A stretch of 64,000 nucleotides of DNA from Pirellulales bacterium (GCA_028289405.1 JANQPP010000135.1:38161-102160); one strand, 5' to 3'; positions 28,375 to 37,615 are shown, counted from the stretch's first letter. Numbers and translations are program-made. Notes: generated by a model from the letters alone, not told the origin.

Positions 28375-28782
28375 CTAGCCGCGATCGTGGTTTTCCAAGA
28401 AGCGGTCCAAGATGCCGTTGACGAAAGGCGCCGACTGCGCGGCGCCAAATCGTTTAGCCAATTCCACGGCCTCGTTGATGACGACCCGGCCTGGCGTTTC
28501 GGTGTACAGAATTTCAAACAGACCCAAGCGTAAGATATTGCGGTCGGTAGCCGCCATGCGTTCCAGGCTCCAGTGTTCGGCCACTTTCTCCAACAAACTG
28601 TCAAGTTCTGGCCGATTTCGAAGCACCCCCGACATCAGCGGTAAAGCGAACTCGCTCAAGGAGGTGGAACGCAACCGTTCGCGGATGAAGATTTCCAAAT
28701 GGGCCGGATTGACCTGAGGATTGAGATCCGCCTGAAACAAGGCTTGGAGAACGACCTCTCTCGCTCGACTGCGGCGTGCCAT
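28375..28782 (-). CDS. nusB: Transcription antitermination factor NusB
   Basis: 135 residues, the family size. The N-terminus MARRSRAREVVLQALFQADLN is the conserved Arg-rich RNA-binding start, and ILRLGLFEILY with VINEAVELAKRFGA and FVNGILDRFL are the family's C-terminal helices. NusB with S10 (rpsJ, also in this window) binds boxA RNA in rRNA transcripts. It follows ribH, 71 bases upstream, the common ribH-nusB pairing. Confidence 0.95.
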   Translation of the reverse strand: MARRSRAREVVLQALFQADLNPQVNPAHLEIFIRERLRSTSLSEFALPLMSGVLRNRPELDSLLEKVAEHWSLERMAATDRNILRLGLFEILYTETPGRVVINEAVELAKRFGAAQSAPFVNGILDRFLENHDRG

Positions 28783-28853
28783 GGTGTTGTTCGAAGTCCA
28801 GCTTTCGTCTTGCCGGAGGTTCCCGTGATTCGCGATGCGTGGACAATGGCCAA

Positions 28854-29351
28854 TTAAGAAGAAGTCGTGGAGGCCGGTTGATGGCCGAAAGACAACTGTC
28901 GCAACAGATCCGCCATCCGCAGCGCCGCTTCCGCCGCTTCCTCTCCTTTGTTGCCGGCGTTTCCTCCCGCCCTGTGGAGAGCCTGCTCCACGGAATCACA
29001 TGTTAATACGCCAAACGAAACTGGCACTCCCGTGGTCCAGCTCGCTTCCGCGATCCCCATTCCCACGGCGCGATTGATATGCTGATCGTGGCTGGTCTCT
29101 CCTCGGATCACAGCTCCCAAACATATGACGGCCACATACCTTCCACTTCGGGCCGTTTCCCAGGCCATGAGAGAGATTTCAAACGCACCAGGAACCCAAA
29201 TCACATCGATCCGATCCTCGGATTGGCCGTTTTTGCGCAGCGTTTCCTGGGTTCCCTCCAATAGCCGATTGGTCACGAAATCATTATAGCGAGAGACCAC
29301 GATGGCGATACGACCGGCGCCAGCCGCCAATTCTCCTTCGAACCGCGCCAT
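28854..29351 (-). CDS. ribH: 6,7-dimethyl-8-ribityllumazine synthase
   Basis: 165 residues from the ATG at 29349-29351, supported by AAGGG a few bases upstream; the frame also opens 14 codons earlier. Lumazine synthase condenses 5-amino-6-ribitylaminouracil with dihydroxybutanone phosphate, the penultimate riboflavin step. Motifs: IAIVVSRYNDFVTNRLLEG, WVPGAFEISL, ICLGAVIRGETSHDQHI (with the catalytic His) and VPVSFGVLTCDSVEQALHRAGG...NKGEEAAEAAL. It assembles as pentamers or 60-mers in the cytoplasm. It heads the ribH-nusB pair on the minus strand. Confidence 0.97.
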   Translation of the reverse strand: MARFEGELAAGAGRIAIVVSRYNDFVTNRLLEGTQETLRKNGQSEDRIDVIWVPGAFEISLMAWETARSGRYVAVICLGAVIRGETSHDQHINRAVGMGIAEASWTTGVPVSFGVLTCDSVEQALHRAGGNAGNKGEEAAEAALRMADLLRQLSFGHQPASTTSS

Positions 29352-29516
29352 GAACTTACCCTTCGCAAATTTCGGAATATTCACCTGGGGCACGAATTCA
29401 CCTTGCCCCGCAACCAGTATTCACGCCATGATCACGCGGATTTGGCGAAACATGGGAAACCTATCTGACCAAACCCCGCGTTCCCAGGGAAGTCTCTATG
29501 TTTTTGGGGAGCCAGA

Positions 29517-31439
29517 ATGTCATCTCCCATTTTACCACGATGGAACCCTCAAATTGTGTTCATGGTATGCCTGGCTAGCCAGACTTTGGCCATGCCTGCG
29601 CGGGCCATGGTCATCGATATAGCCTTGGGGGAAGGCGGGATCCGCTCTACCGATCTGGGGCTGACCGGTGAAGGTGTGGCCATTGGCCAGGTCGAACTAT
29701 TTCGTCCAGGGCAGCCCGGATTCGACTCTGACGAGCTAACTCATCCGCTCATCCAGCCCGCCAGCGTGGCACTGCGAGACCTTCCCCCGAGAAAAAGTCT
29801 ACATACCGGCGTTACCGCCGAACATGTGGCGGGAATCTTGATTAGCCAAGATGAAAATCTTCGCGGTATCGTGCCGGACGCCGACCTTTTTGCTTCGGCG
29901 TACGTCACGCCTGGTACGGACCCCGGTTTTCAGCATGCCTTGCTTGCCACGCAGGACATCGCGCGACGAAACGATGGAGATCTCCCGGTGATCAACCACA
30001 GTTGGGGGAAGCCGCTGGAACCGGGCGCCCGGCTCGACGGCAATTCACTCCTCTCGCTGGGCATGGATTGGATGGCACAAGAATACGAAGTGCTGCATGT
30101 GTTCGCGGGCAACTTTGGTTCCGGTGGGAGCCCACTTCCCACCGACAGCTACAATGGGCTAGTCGTCGGGGCAGCGGAATTGACAGGCGGCGTTTTCAGC
30201 CGAATCCATGCGGAAAATCGTTTTCAAGAAGACGCGATAGGCCCCCGCACGACGATAAGCCTCGTTGCTCCGGGCAGCGGATTGAATGTGCTGGGGCGTG
30301 GCGAGACGACCGACACCGTGACCGGAACGATCTACGCCGCGCCATTGGTGACAGGAACGGCCGCGCTCTTGCAGGAGTATGCCGAAAAGCAGATTCGCGC
30401 GGAATCGCCGGGGTGGTCCGCGAGCGCGCGACGCCCTGAAGTGTTGAAAGCAGTTTTGCTAAATTCCACCGACAAAGTCGCGGACACTGGAGATGGTCGA
30501 CTGCTCGGCATGGACAAAACCATTTCCACGCAGGAGGGAACAACCTGGCTCGATTCACCGGCGGCCCAATCCAAGACCGTTCCCCTGGATCCTCGTCTGG
30601 GTGCCGGGCAACTCAACGCGGAGCGTGCGCTGCAACAGTATTCTTCTGGTGAATCCGAAGCGAACGGCTCGCAAGCGGTTCCCACCATCGGCTGGGATTG
30701 GCAGGCGTCGTTCGATTCCGAGAGCCGGGCACGCTACGTGATATCCGAGGCTTTGCCGGAAAACGCGTATATCTCGATCACGTTGACGTGGAACCGAGAC
30801 GTTTCTCTCGTGGATCACGATAACGACGGAAGGTACGACGAAGACGAAAGCTTCACTGCTGCAGCGCTCGCCGACTTGAATCTGTACTTGCTACCCGAAG
30901 GTGCTCGCCGAATCGAAGAACATGTCTGGGCTTCCACGAGCTTGGAACATAACGTGGAGCACATCTTCTTTCCTGTTCCCGAGGAAGGACGTTACGAGTT
31001 TTGGGTAGAACTCGCGGATGGCACTCTCGCCGACCAAGGCTACGCCGTGGCTTGGTGGACAGGTGCATCCTCGAACTCATCCCTAATCCCGGGAGACGCT
31101 GATGGGGACGGCGATGTGGATCTCGCCGATTTCCGCCCATTTAAGGAGAATTTTGGAATTGGCACCGAGCGATCCCAAGGCGATTTCGACGGGGATGGAG
31201 ATGTGGACCTCGCCGACTTTCAATTGTTCAAAGAAAATTTTGGGCGTACTAGCGCGGACCTCGTGGCCGCTGCGCCCGTGGCGACTAGCATCGCCGTCGC
31301 AGAACCCAATTCCTGGCTCCTCGCCTTGGTCGCCGGACTCGCGTTGCTGATTCCATGGCGCTGCCGAAACCCCGGTATTCTTGCACTTGGCCGGGTAAAG
31401 TTTGACTCGCCCATAAAGGCCGGCTCCGTGACTTGTTAA
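29517..31439 (+). CDS. Exported subtilase-fold protein with dockerin repeat and PEP-CTERM-like anchor; catalytic triad lost
   Basis: 640 residues. GGGGAG at 29506-29511 supports the ATG; residues 10-30 are a signal peptide. Residues 40-330 follow the subtilisin (S8) fold, but the triad is gone: the Asp strand reads GEGVAIGQVE (Glu60), the HGTHVAG motif reads VTAEHVAG (Thr100 at the His position) and GTSMAxP reads GTIYAAP (Ile272 at Ser). The oxyanion-type Asn survives (VFAGNFG, Asn199) as does VINHSWG. Residues 525-575 hold two dockerin type I calcium loops (DADGDGDVDLADF and DFDGDGDVDLADF), then EPNSW plus a hydrophobic helix and WRCR (596-617), a PEP-CTERM-like sorting signal. A binding rather than proteolytic role is inferred. 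Confidence 0.85.
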   Translation: MSSPILPRWNPQIVFMVCLASQTLAMPARAMVIDIALGEGGIRSTDLGLTGEGVAIGQVELFRPGQPGFDSDELTHPLIQPASVALRDLPPRKSLHTGVTAEHVAGILISQDENLRGIVPDADLFASAYVTPGTDPGFQHALLATQDIARRNDGDLPVINHSWGKPLEPGARLDGNSLLSLGMDWMAQEYEVLHVFAGNFGSGGSPLPTDSYNGLVVGAAELTGGVFSRIHAENRFQEDAIGPRTTISLVAPGSGLNVLGRGETTDTVTGTIYAAPLVTGTAALLQEYAEKQIRAESPGWSASARRPEVLKAVLLNSTDKVADTGDGRLLGMDKTISTQEGTTWLDSPAAQSKTVPLDPRLGAGQLNAERALQQYSSGESEANGSQAVPTIGWDWQASFDSESRARYVISEALPENAYISITLTWNRDVSLVDHDNDGRYDEDESFTAAALADLNLYLLPEGARRIEEHVWASTSLEHNVEHIFFPVPEEGRYEFWVELADGTLADQGYAVAWWTGASSNSSLIPGDADGDGDVDLADFRPFKENFGIGTERSQGDFDGDGDVDLADFQLFKENFGRTSADLVAAAPVATSIAVAEPNSWLLALVAGLALLIPWRCRNPGILALGRVKFDSPIKAGSVTC

Positions 31440-31608
31440 AACGTGACCAGCCGCCTATGGTTCCCCTGAACAAGCGGGGAGGTGAAATTCGGTGGGGAAC
31501 AGGCGTGCTTTGTGTCCGCCCCCGCGCAAGCCGTGTGCCTCAACGATTTCATCGTTTCACCCCACGTGTCGATAAATACGGACCGCTCGCAACGAGAAAG
31601 GAATGTTC

Positions 31609-32091
31609 ATGGGAGATTGGATCGGGCCAGGCCAGTCAGCACCACTTTTTACCCTCATCGCCGATGATGGCTCCAAAGTGCGACTCACCGACTTCAAGGG
31701 AGATTTGGTCGTCTTGTATTTTTACCCGCGAGACGATACTCCCGGCTGCACCAAGGAGGCGTGCGCCTTCCGTGATCAGAGCAAGGAACTGAAAAAATTG
31801 GGCGTGACGGTCCTGGGGGTCAGTCCGGATACCGTGGAAAGCCACGAGAAATTCCGAGACAAATATAAGCTCAATTTCCGCTTACTGGCCGACCCGGACC
31901 ATAAGGTCGCGGAAAAGTATGGCGCGTGGCGCGAAAAAAACATGTACGGAAAAAAGTCGATGGGCATTCAACGCTCAACCTATCTTATCGACGAACGCGG
32001 CAAAGTGGTTAAGGTCTGGCAACGCGTGAAGGTTGACGGGCACGACAGCCAAGTCCTGGCCGTCGTGCGGGAACTAAAGGCAGCTTCGTAA
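31609..32091 (+). CDS. bcp: Peroxiredoxin of the Bcp/PrxQ type
   Basis: 160 residues from the ATG at 31609, six bases after AAAGGA (31597-31602); an ATG at 31603 abuts that site and is less likely. It reduces hydrogen peroxide and alkyl hydroperoxides using thioredoxin. The peroxidatic Cys is in [16 protein letters not shown] with the resolving Cys five residues later, as in Prx[16 protein letters not shown] and [11 protein letters not shown] complete the fold. Cytoplasmic; no signal peptide. Its stop lies 10 bases from the convergent dinB. Confidence 0.95.
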   Translation: MGDWIGPGQSAPLFTLIADDGSKVRLTDFKGDLVVLYFYPRDDTPGCTKEACAFRDQSKELKKLGVTVLGVSPDTVESHEKFRDKYKLNFRLLADPDHKVAEKYGAWREKNMYGKKSMGIQRSTYLIDERGKVVKVWQRVKVDGHDSQVLAVVRELKAAS

Positions 32092-32101
32092 GGCCGCAAA
32101 G

Positions 32102-33286
32102 TCAACGATCCCGATATGACCGGTCATTCCTTCCTCGCCGCATTGAGGAGGCTGACTGCATGGCGTCTGGACCATATTTACGGCGAATCTCGTCGGCTGC
32201 CGCGTGCAGTGTTCTCCGACGTTCTTGGCCATGCAGATCAAACAGCAACAACTGCCTTTGCTCGGCGGTGGTGATCTTGCCAGCCGCCACGCCGAGCAGC
32301 CGAACGGGCTCATTGCTTGCGGCAAGGCAGCGGGTATAGAGCTGTTTTGTCGTGGCCCAAAGTGTGGAAGAATCATTGCTCGGCTGAGAGAGACTTTGGG
32401 CTCGGGACACGGTGCGAAAACTGGCAAAACGGACTTTTGTCGTCACAGTTCCGGCGTACAGGCCTTGGCCGCGTAAGCGCTCGGCAACCCTTTCGGCTAG
32501 ACTCTGCAAGGAGCCCAGAAGATGTTCTCCGTGATGCAAATCGCTTTCAAACGTCGTTTCGGCGGAAATGGATCGTGCCTGCCGATGCGTGGCGACCAAG
32601 CGTTGATCCATACCATGCGCGAGCCGCCAATAGTGTTCGCCCGCATGGCCAAAACGAGACTTGAGGGCTTCTCTGGGGAAACGGCGTAGCTCCCGTACGG
32701 TCGTAAGGCCCAGGCCGCGTAGGCGACTGGCCGTGCGTGGGCCGACTCCCCATATTCTTTCCACGGGAAGTGGATCGAGAAACGCCTGGACCTCTTCTTC
32801 CCGAACCACCACGAAGCCTTTCGGTTTTTTCAAATCGCTGGCGATCTTGGCGATGAACTTGTTCGGGCCAATCCCCACCGATGAGGCCAAACTCAACTGC
32901 GATTGGATGCGGCGTTGAATCTCGCGGCCCACGTCAACTTCTTTCTGGAGTCTTGGCTCCGCATCCCCGATCTCCAGGAACGCCTCATCCAGTGATAGCG
33001 GTTCGACCAACGGAGTATATTGCAAAAAGATCTGCCGAATCTGGGATGCGATCCGAGCATAATGGTCGATCCTCGGTGGGAGAAAGACCGCCTGGGAGCA
33101 GAGCCGCTTGGCCTGGGCAGCCGGCATTGCGCTCTTCACGCCGAATCGCCTGGCCAGGTAGTTCGCGGAGGAGACCACGCCTCTGCCTTGCGGCGAGCCT
33201 CCCACGATAACCGCTTTTCCCCGGAGTGCGGGCTGGTCTCGCTCCTCGATGGACGCATAAAACGCATCCATATCAACGTGAATCAT
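32102..33286 (-). CDS. dinB: DNA polymerase IV (Y-family)
   Basis: 394 residues from the ATG at 33284-33286, where the family N-terminus MIHVDMDAFYASIEERD begins; the frame is open 30 codons upstream. Catalytic acids: Asp in VDMDAFY and the pair in LSLDEAFLEI. GVVSSANYLARRFGVKSAMP is the finger region, VERIWGVGPRTASRLRGLGL the thumb helix-hairpin-helix and SAETTFESDLHH the little finger. The C-terminus ends after RSYRDR without an obvious beta-clamp peptide of the QLxLF type, although QRQLLLFDL (about residue 350) could serve. It performs translesion synthesis. Confidence 0.96.
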   Translation of the reverse strand: MIHVDMDAFYASIEERDQPALRGKAVIVGGSPQGRGVVSSANYLARRFGVKSAMPAAQAKRLCSQAVFLPPRIDHYARIASQIRQIFLQYTPLVEPLSLDEAFLEIGDAEPRLQKEVDVGREIQRRIQSQLSLASSVGIGPNKFIAKIASDLKKPKGFVVVREEEVQAFLDPLPVERIWGVGPRTASRLRGLGLTTVRELRRFPREALKSRFGHAGEHYWRLAHGMDQRLVATHRQARSISAETTFESDLHHGEHLLGSLQSLAERVAERLRGQGLYAGTVTTKVRFASFRTVSRAQSLSQPSNDSSTLWATTKQLYTRCLAASNEPVRLLGVAAGKITTAEQRQLLLFDLHGQERRRTLHAAADEIRRKYGPDAMQSASSMRRGRNDRSYRDR

Positions 33287-33496
33287 TGGACAGGTCCACC
33301 AGATTCGGTGTGTGCGGATGGCGGGACAAAGTGAACTCACAAGCATTTGTACCAATCTGATTTCCGCTGAATGCATGATATCCCCGCCATGTCGATCACG
33401 CGATCTTTGGGCGTCAAATCTTTCGCAAGCGAAAAAGCCGTTCTAGGGAGGCCGGCCATTTCGTGCGATCGAGGTAAATTTCTCTCGCGGAAGGCG

Positions 33497-33525
33497 TTGA
33501 CAGAAAATCGAGAGACTACTAGGAT
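33497..33525 (+). promoter_or_regulatory. Candidate sigma-70 promoter of the S10 ribosomal operon
   Basis: A perfect TTGACA at 33497-33502 is followed after 17 bases by TAGGAT at 33520-33525 (four of six). The predicted start near 33532 leaves a leader of about 53 bases before rpsJ. Position at the head of a co-directional 22-gene cluster makes it plausible. Confidence 0.5.
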
Positions 33526-33584
33526 CATCTGTTTGACCAAAATTCGTGATGACTTGAGCATCGCGACAAGTTGGGAGACTGTTT

Positions 33585-33923
33585 GTGTCCACATCACCGA
33601 ACGAGATTATCCGCATCCGCATGGAGGCCTATGACCATACGGTGCTGGACCAAAGCGCGGCGGAAATCGTGGATACCGCTAAGCGAACGAACTCCGAAGT
33701 CCATGGGCCGATTCCACTGCCAACGCGGATCGAGCGTTACACGGTGTTGTCTGGTCCCCATGTGGATAAGAAGGCACGCCAGCAATTCGAGATTCGCACG
33801 CATAAGCGGCTCATTGATATTGTGCAAGCGACGGCAAAGACGATTGAGTCACTGAACAAGCTGAGTCTGCCCGCCGGCGTGGACATTAAGATCAAGGCCT
33901 CCGGAGCGGGGGGGCGTCGATAA
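33585..33923 (+). CDS. rpsJ: 30S ribosomal protein S10 / NusE
   Basis: 112 residues from a GTG at 33585. Conserved S10 sequence: [56 protein letters not shown] and [13 protein letters not shown]10 sits in the 30S head and, as NusE, pairs with NusB in antitermination. The N-terminus is about seven residues longer than in E. coli. It is the first gene of the S10-spc cluster; dinB rather than tuf/fus/rpsG lies upstream. Confidence 0.97.
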   Translation: MSTSPNEIIRIRMEAYDHTVLDQSAAEIVDTAKRTNSEVHGPIPLPTRIERYTVLSGPHVDKKARQQFEIRTHKRLIDIVQATAKTIESLNKLSLPAGVDIKIKASGAGGRR

Positions 33924-33944
33924 CCATACCCATGGGGGTAGGTT
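33922..33944 (+). promoter_or_regulatory. Hairpin at the rpsJ-rplC junction
   Basis: AACC-A-TACCC (33922-33931) pairs with GGGTAGGTT (33936-33944): nine base pairs, one bulged A, a four-base loop. It begins inside the rpsJ stop codon and precedes a 110-base leader to rplC. With no clear T-run it looks more like a processing or translational control element than a terminator. Confidence 0.4.
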
Positions 33945-34055
33945 TAAGTCGAAATTTATTAGGTCATTCGGGCTCCTGAATATGAATTGGACGTCGGCCA
34001 GGTAATCCGCGGCGTTTCCACGGACACCTAGTCGAGGGCAGCAGAGGATATTGCG

Positions 34056-34742
34056 ATGCCGGTTGGATTGCTCGGCCGAAAGGTCGGGATGACGCAAATA
34101 TTTGATGATGCGGGCGAGATTCTGCCGGTGACCGTAATTCAAGCGGGCCCTTGCCACGTTCTTCAGTTGCGCACCAAGGATCGGGACGGTTACGAAGCGG
34201 TTCAAGTGGGCTATCTGGATCGGCCTCGCCAGCGATCTTCCCGCAGTCAGCGTGGCCATGTCGCACGGCTCGACAGCAAACGGTCTCGGGCATTGGAGCA
34301 AGCCGGCGTCGAGTTCTCCCCTAAAGCGGATTGTGAACCAAAGCAATTCGTTCGCGAGTTTCGCGGTCCCGTGGGTGGCCAGGAGGTCGGTCAAGAGTTG
34401 ACCGTGGCCAATTTAGCGGAGGTTAAGGCCGTCGATATCACGGGCGTTTCCAAGGGTCGTGGATATGCCGGTGTCATGAAGCGCCACGGCTTCGCCGGGC
34501 AGCGGGCCTCGCACGGTGTTAAAAAGGTGCACCGTCATCTCGGCTCCAGCGGTTGCAATACATCCCCCTCTCGGACCTTCAAGGGCAAGCGGATGCCTGG
34601 GCAATTCGGGGCGGCGCGGCGCACCGTGCGAAACCTCCGGGTCGTGGGAGTGGATGAAGATCGCGGCTTGCTATTGATTAAGGGGGCGGTCCCGGGTGCG
34701 AATGGCGGGCTGTTGGTCATTCGGGCGACGAATAAGGTTTAG
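34056..34742 (+). CDS. rplC: 50S ribosomal protein L3
   Basis: 228 residues. N-terminal VGLLGRKVGMTQIFDDAGEILPVTVIQAGPC is the L3 signature. TGVSKGRGYAGVMKRHGFAGQRASHG...HRHLGSSG is the extended loop reaching the peptidyl transferase centre, and GKRMPGQFGAARRTVRNLRVVGVD follows. The 132-base gap to rpsJ is longer than typical and contains the hairpin at 33922-33944. Confidence 0.97.
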   Translation: MPVGLLGRKVGMTQIFDDAGEILPVTVIQAGPCHVLQLRTKDRDGYEAVQVGYLDRPRQRSSRSQRGHVARLDSKRSRALEQAGVEFSPKADCEPKQFVREFRGPVGGQEVGQELTVANLAEVKAVDITGVSKGRGYAGVMKRHGFAGQRASHGVKKVHRHLGSSGCNTSPSRTFKGKRMPGQFGAARRTVRNLRVVGVDEDRGLLLIKGAVPGANGGLLVIRATNKV

Positions 34743-34812
34743 TTTGGCGGAGCTTGGTGCAGTGGGGTCGAGGCGAGTTGCCGCCGTTGTCGATTTGCAA
34801 GGGGGAATTGTT

Positions 34813-35487
34813 GTGTCGGATGCCGTGAAAAAACTGCAAGTCTTCGACCAAGGCGGGGCCGCGGTGGGGGATTTCGAGATTGATCCCGCCGAATTGTCGC
34901 CAACGATTAATCGCCAGTTGCTGCATGACGCCGTGGTGATGTATCAGTCCAATTTGCGGATCGGTTCGGCCAAAACGAAAAGTCGAGCGGAAGTGGCCGG
35001 CTCGACTCGCAAAATGTATCGCCAAAAAGGGACAGGGAATGCGCGTGCGGGTAGTCGCCGCAGCGGTGTTCGACGTGGTGGTGGGCATATTTTTGCCAAG
35101 CGCCCTCGCGACTGGACTTATCGCCTGCCTCGGAAGATGTTGCGGGCCGCCACGCGCATGGCACTCGCCGCCCGACTGATGGACGACGAGGTCACGCTCG
35201 TGGAGCGGTTATCCTTCGAGCAGCCGCGTACACGGGATATGGTGGCGGTGTTGCGGGCGGTCGGTTGCGATGCAGGGAAGTTGCTCATCGTGACCGAAAA
35301 GTACGATTTCAATGTGTATTTGAGTGGCCGGAATATCGCTGGCGTCAAGGTGGCTCCGGAAGCTGAATTGAATGCATTGTCCATCTTGTGGCCGCATCGC
35401 GTGCTGATGGAGAAAGCCGCGTTGGAATCATTCTTAAGTCGCGTCAAGTCGCAGCGCAGCGCGACCGCCGCGTCTGGTTCGGAGTAA
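34813..35487 (+). CDS. rplD: 50S ribosomal protein L4
   Basis: 224 residues from a GTG at 34813, seven bases after AGGGGGA (34799-34805); the frame is open back into rplC. Conserved blocks: AVVMYQSNLRIGSAKTKSRAEVAGSTRKMYRQKGTGNARAGS (the arginine-rich loop lining the exit tunnel) and IFAKRPRDWTYRLPRKMLRAATRMALAARL. In E. coli, L4 represses its own operon; a target leader is not evident here. The C-terminus has a short Ser/Ala tail. Confidence 0.96.
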   Translation: MSDAVKKLQVFDQGGAAVGDFEIDPAELSPTINRQLLHDAVVMYQSNLRIGSAKTKSRAEVAGSTRKMYRQKGTGNARAGSRRSGVRRGGGHIFAKRPRDWTYRLPRKMLRAATRMALAARLMDDEVTLVERLSFEQPRTRDMVAVLRAVGCDAGKLLIVTEKYDFNVYLSGRNIAGVKVAPEAELNALSILWPHRVLMEKAALESFLSRVKSQRSATAASGSE

Positions 35488-35495
35488 GCGATCAA

Positions 35496-35822
35496 ATGGT
35501 GCGGACATTTACGGGAAAACTGTCGGATCAGCGGGGTTGGGAGCTTCAGCCCCATCAGGTGTTGCTTCGTCCGTTGGTGACGGAAAAAGGCATGCATCGA
35601 TCGACTCGCGATAATGCCTATGCTTTCGAGGTGCATACGCTCGCCACAAAGGCGGAGATTCGCCAGGCGGTCGAGGAGTTGTTTAATGTGAAGGTCGTGC
35701 GGGTAAATACGCAGAATCGCAAGGGAAAGCCGCGTCGCACAAGGTTTCGTCGAGGGCATACGCGAAATTGGAAGAAAGCCATCGTGACACTCGACGCCGA
35801 GCATCGGATCGACTTTTTCTAG
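35496..35822 (+). CDS. rplW: 50S ribosomal protein L23
   Basis: 108 residues from the ATG at 35496, eight bases after the rplD stop, with GGAG inside the rplD end. L23 pattern: HQVLLRPLVTEKGMHRSTRDNAYAFEVHTLATKAEIRQAVEELFNVKVVRVNTQNRKGKPRR. It forms the docking site for trigger factor and SRP at the tunnel exit. The first 17 residues are an extension relative to E. coli. Confidence 0.96.
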   Translation: MVRTFTGKLSDQRGWELQPHQVLLRPLVTEKGMHRSTRDNAYAFEVHTLATKAEIRQAVEELFNVKVVRVNTQNRKGKPRRTRFRRGHTRNWKKAIVTLDAEHRIDFF

Positions 35823-35884
35823 AAATTGCAAAATGTCTGCTCGGCGTTTGAGATCCCTCCTGGCGGTGTAAATGAGAGAGATTC

Positions 35885-36745
35885 ATGGGACTACGAAAAT
35901 ACAAACCGACCACGCCTAGTCGCCGTCAGGCTTCGGTGTCCGACTTCGCGGATCTGACGCCGGGTTCCTCGCCGGAGAAGTCGCTGTTGCGACCCAAGCG
36001 TCGTACCGGTGGAAGAAATAATCAGGGGAAGATCACGGCGAGGCATCGAGGCGGCGGTCACAAGCGTCGCTATCGCTTGATTGATTTTCGGCGAAATAAG
36101 GATGGCATTCCGGCGAAAGTGCATTCGATCGAATACGATCCAAATCGCTCGGCGAGAATCGCCCTGTTGCATTACGTGGACGGTGAGAAACGCTATATCC
36201 TTGCTCCAGATAAGTTGAAAGTGGGCCAGACGGTACTCAGCGGCAACGAAGCCCCTCCGACGGTCGGAAATTGTCTGCCGCTATCCAAAATTCCTCTGGG
36301 AACGAGTGTGCATGGCGTCGAATTGCGGCCAGGTCGGGGCGCCGTGTTGTGCCGCTCCGCCGGCGTCAATGCCGTGCTGGCGGCACGCAGCGGAGATTGG
36401 GCGCAGATCAATCTGCCGAGTGGGGAGATTCGCCGCGTTCCGGCGACTTGTCGGGCAACGGTTGGGGCGGTCGGCAATTCCGACCATATGAATGTTGTGT
36501 TGGGGAAGGCCGGTCGAAAACGGTGGCTGGGGCGTCGACCGCACGTGCGGGGTACCGCCATGAACCCGATCGATCATCCCCACGGTGGTGGTGAAGGGCG
36601 CACCAAGGGGGGGCGGCATCCCGTCAGCCCCACGGGCAAGCCGACCAAGGGCGGCGGTACGCGAAATCCACGCAAGCCTTCAAACGCGGCCATTGTCCGT
36701 CGTCGTCGGAGTCGCCGCTACGGCGTGCTAAAAGTTGGCAATTAA
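35885..36745 (+). CDS. rplB: 50S ribosomal protein L2
   Basis: 286 residues. [17 protein letters not shown], the RNA-binding OB domain ([26 protein letters not shown]) and the C-terminal [28 protein letters not shown], which contains the His important for peptidyl transfer. The end [23 protein letters not shown] is basic. Start ATG at 35885. Confidence 0.97.
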   Translation: MGLRKYKPTTPSRRQASVSDFADLTPGSSPEKSLLRPKRRTGGRNNQGKITARHRGGGHKRRYRLIDFRRNKDGIPAKVHSIEYDPNRSARIALLHYVDGEKRYILAPDKLKVGQTVLSGNEAPPTVGNCLPLSKIPLGTSVHGVELRPGRGAVLCRSAGVNAVLAARSGDWAQINLPSGEIRRVPATCRATVGAVGNSDHMNVVLGKAGRKRWLGRRPHVRGTAMNPIDHPHGGGEGRTKGGRHPVSPTGKPTKGGGTRNPRKPSNAAIVRRRRSRRYGVLKVGN

Positions 36746-36776
36746 ATGTGTTTGGTTTGGGCTGGTTTGCAGCATT

Positions 36777-36807
36777 GGGCAGATTGAACTGCCCCGTTGA
36801 ATTCAAC
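36777..36807 (+). promoter_or_regulatory. Hairpin plus palindrome in the rplB-rpsS gap
   Basis: GGGCAG (36777-36782) and CTGCCC (36789-36794) form a perfect six-pair stem with a six-base loop. Two bases later, 36796-36807 reads GTTGAATTCAAC, a perfect 12-base palindrome. Together they fill the middle of the 124-base rplB-rpsS gap. Role unknown: RNA processing, attenuation or a protein site. Confidence 0.45.
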
Positions 36808-36869
36808 TAGTAGGTGGTAATCCTTAAGTTATTTGAGACTCTTGAAGCCCACGACATAAAGCGGAAGCC

Positions 36870-37139
36870 ATGGGACGATCGTTAAAAAAGGGGCCGTTTG
36901 TCGATCCGCGACTTTACGGCAAGGTTGAAAAGCAGGACGAGCAGGGCACGAAGGATCCCATCAAAACATGGGCCCGTCGTTGCACGATCGTTCCCGAGTT
37001 TGTCGGCCATACTTTTTTGGTTCACAACGGTCGGCAGCACATGAAGGTCTTTGTGACAGAGGATATGGTGGGCCACAAGCTCGGCGAATTCGCTCCAACG
37101 CGGACATTTCGTGGGCACGGGAGCAAAGGCAAGCGTTAG
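36870..37139 (+). CDS. rpsS: 30S ribosomal protein S19
   Basis: 89 residues: [21 protein letters not shown] at the N-terminus, then [53 protein letters not shown], the standard S19 core that contacts 16S rRNA in the head together with S13. ATG at 36870. Confidence 0.97.
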   Translation: MGRSLKKGPFVDPRLYGKVEKQDEQGTKDPIKTWARRCTIVPEFVGHTFLVHNGRQHMKVFVTEDMVGHKLGEFAPTRTFRGHGSKGKR

Positions 37140-37190
37140 GCTTTCGGCAGATTTAAAGTGTATTGATTTGGTTTTTAAGTAGGTGCCGTG

Positions 37191-37523
37191 ATGTCTTTTC
37201 GAGCCGTTCATCGATTTGCTCGCATCAGTCCCCGGAAGGTGCGTCCTCTCGCGGATCTGATCCGTGGGAAGTTCGCCGACGATGCCTTGGATATCTTGCG
37301 TTTCCAGCCACAGCGCGGGGCCCGCATGTTGGAAAAGGTCTTGAATAGCGCGCTGGGAAATGCCGAGGACCAGCGGGAGGGTCCAGCCGGGCCGCTCGTG
37401 ATTTCTGATGTGCGAGTCGACAATGGTCCGATGTTCAAGCGAATTCAGCCCCGAGCTCGTGGCATGGCCTACATGATCAAAAAGCGTATGTCACACATCT
37501 CGGTAACGGTGGAATATTTTTAA
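37191..37523 (+). CDS. rplV: 50S ribosomal protein L22
   Basis: 110 residues from the ATG at 37191, with AGG seven bases before it; a GTG directly in front (37188) would add one residue. Core pattern: FARISPRKVRPLADLIRGKFADDALDILRFQPQRGARMLEKVLNSALGNAED, and the C-terminal beta hairpin tip RIQPRARGMAYMIKKRMSHISVTV, which projects into the exit tunnel and is the site of macrolide-resistance changes in other bacteria. Confidence 0.97.
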   Translation: MSFRAVHRFARISPRKVRPLADLIRGKFADDALDILRFQPQRGARMLEKVLNSALGNAEDQREGPAGPLVISDVRVDNGPMFKRIQPRARGMAYMIKKRMSHISVTVEYF

Positions 37524-37615
37524 CTGTTTCCTTTTTGCACACACCAGTTTCGAAGTCTGAGATGAAGTCGCCCTGAGCCAGTTTTGGCGCACGGGAATCC
37601 ATCAGCGAGGCACTC

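Noticed and set aside
28854..29393. ribH start 14 codons upstream of 29351
   Set aside because: The ATG at 29351 has AAGGG at proper spacing and matches the family N-terminus; the extra residues are not family-like.
33759..33767. Perfect DnaA box (TGTGGATAA) inside rpsJ
   Set aside because: It encodes conserved S10 residues (HVDKK), is isolated, and no other good box lies near. It is a chance match.
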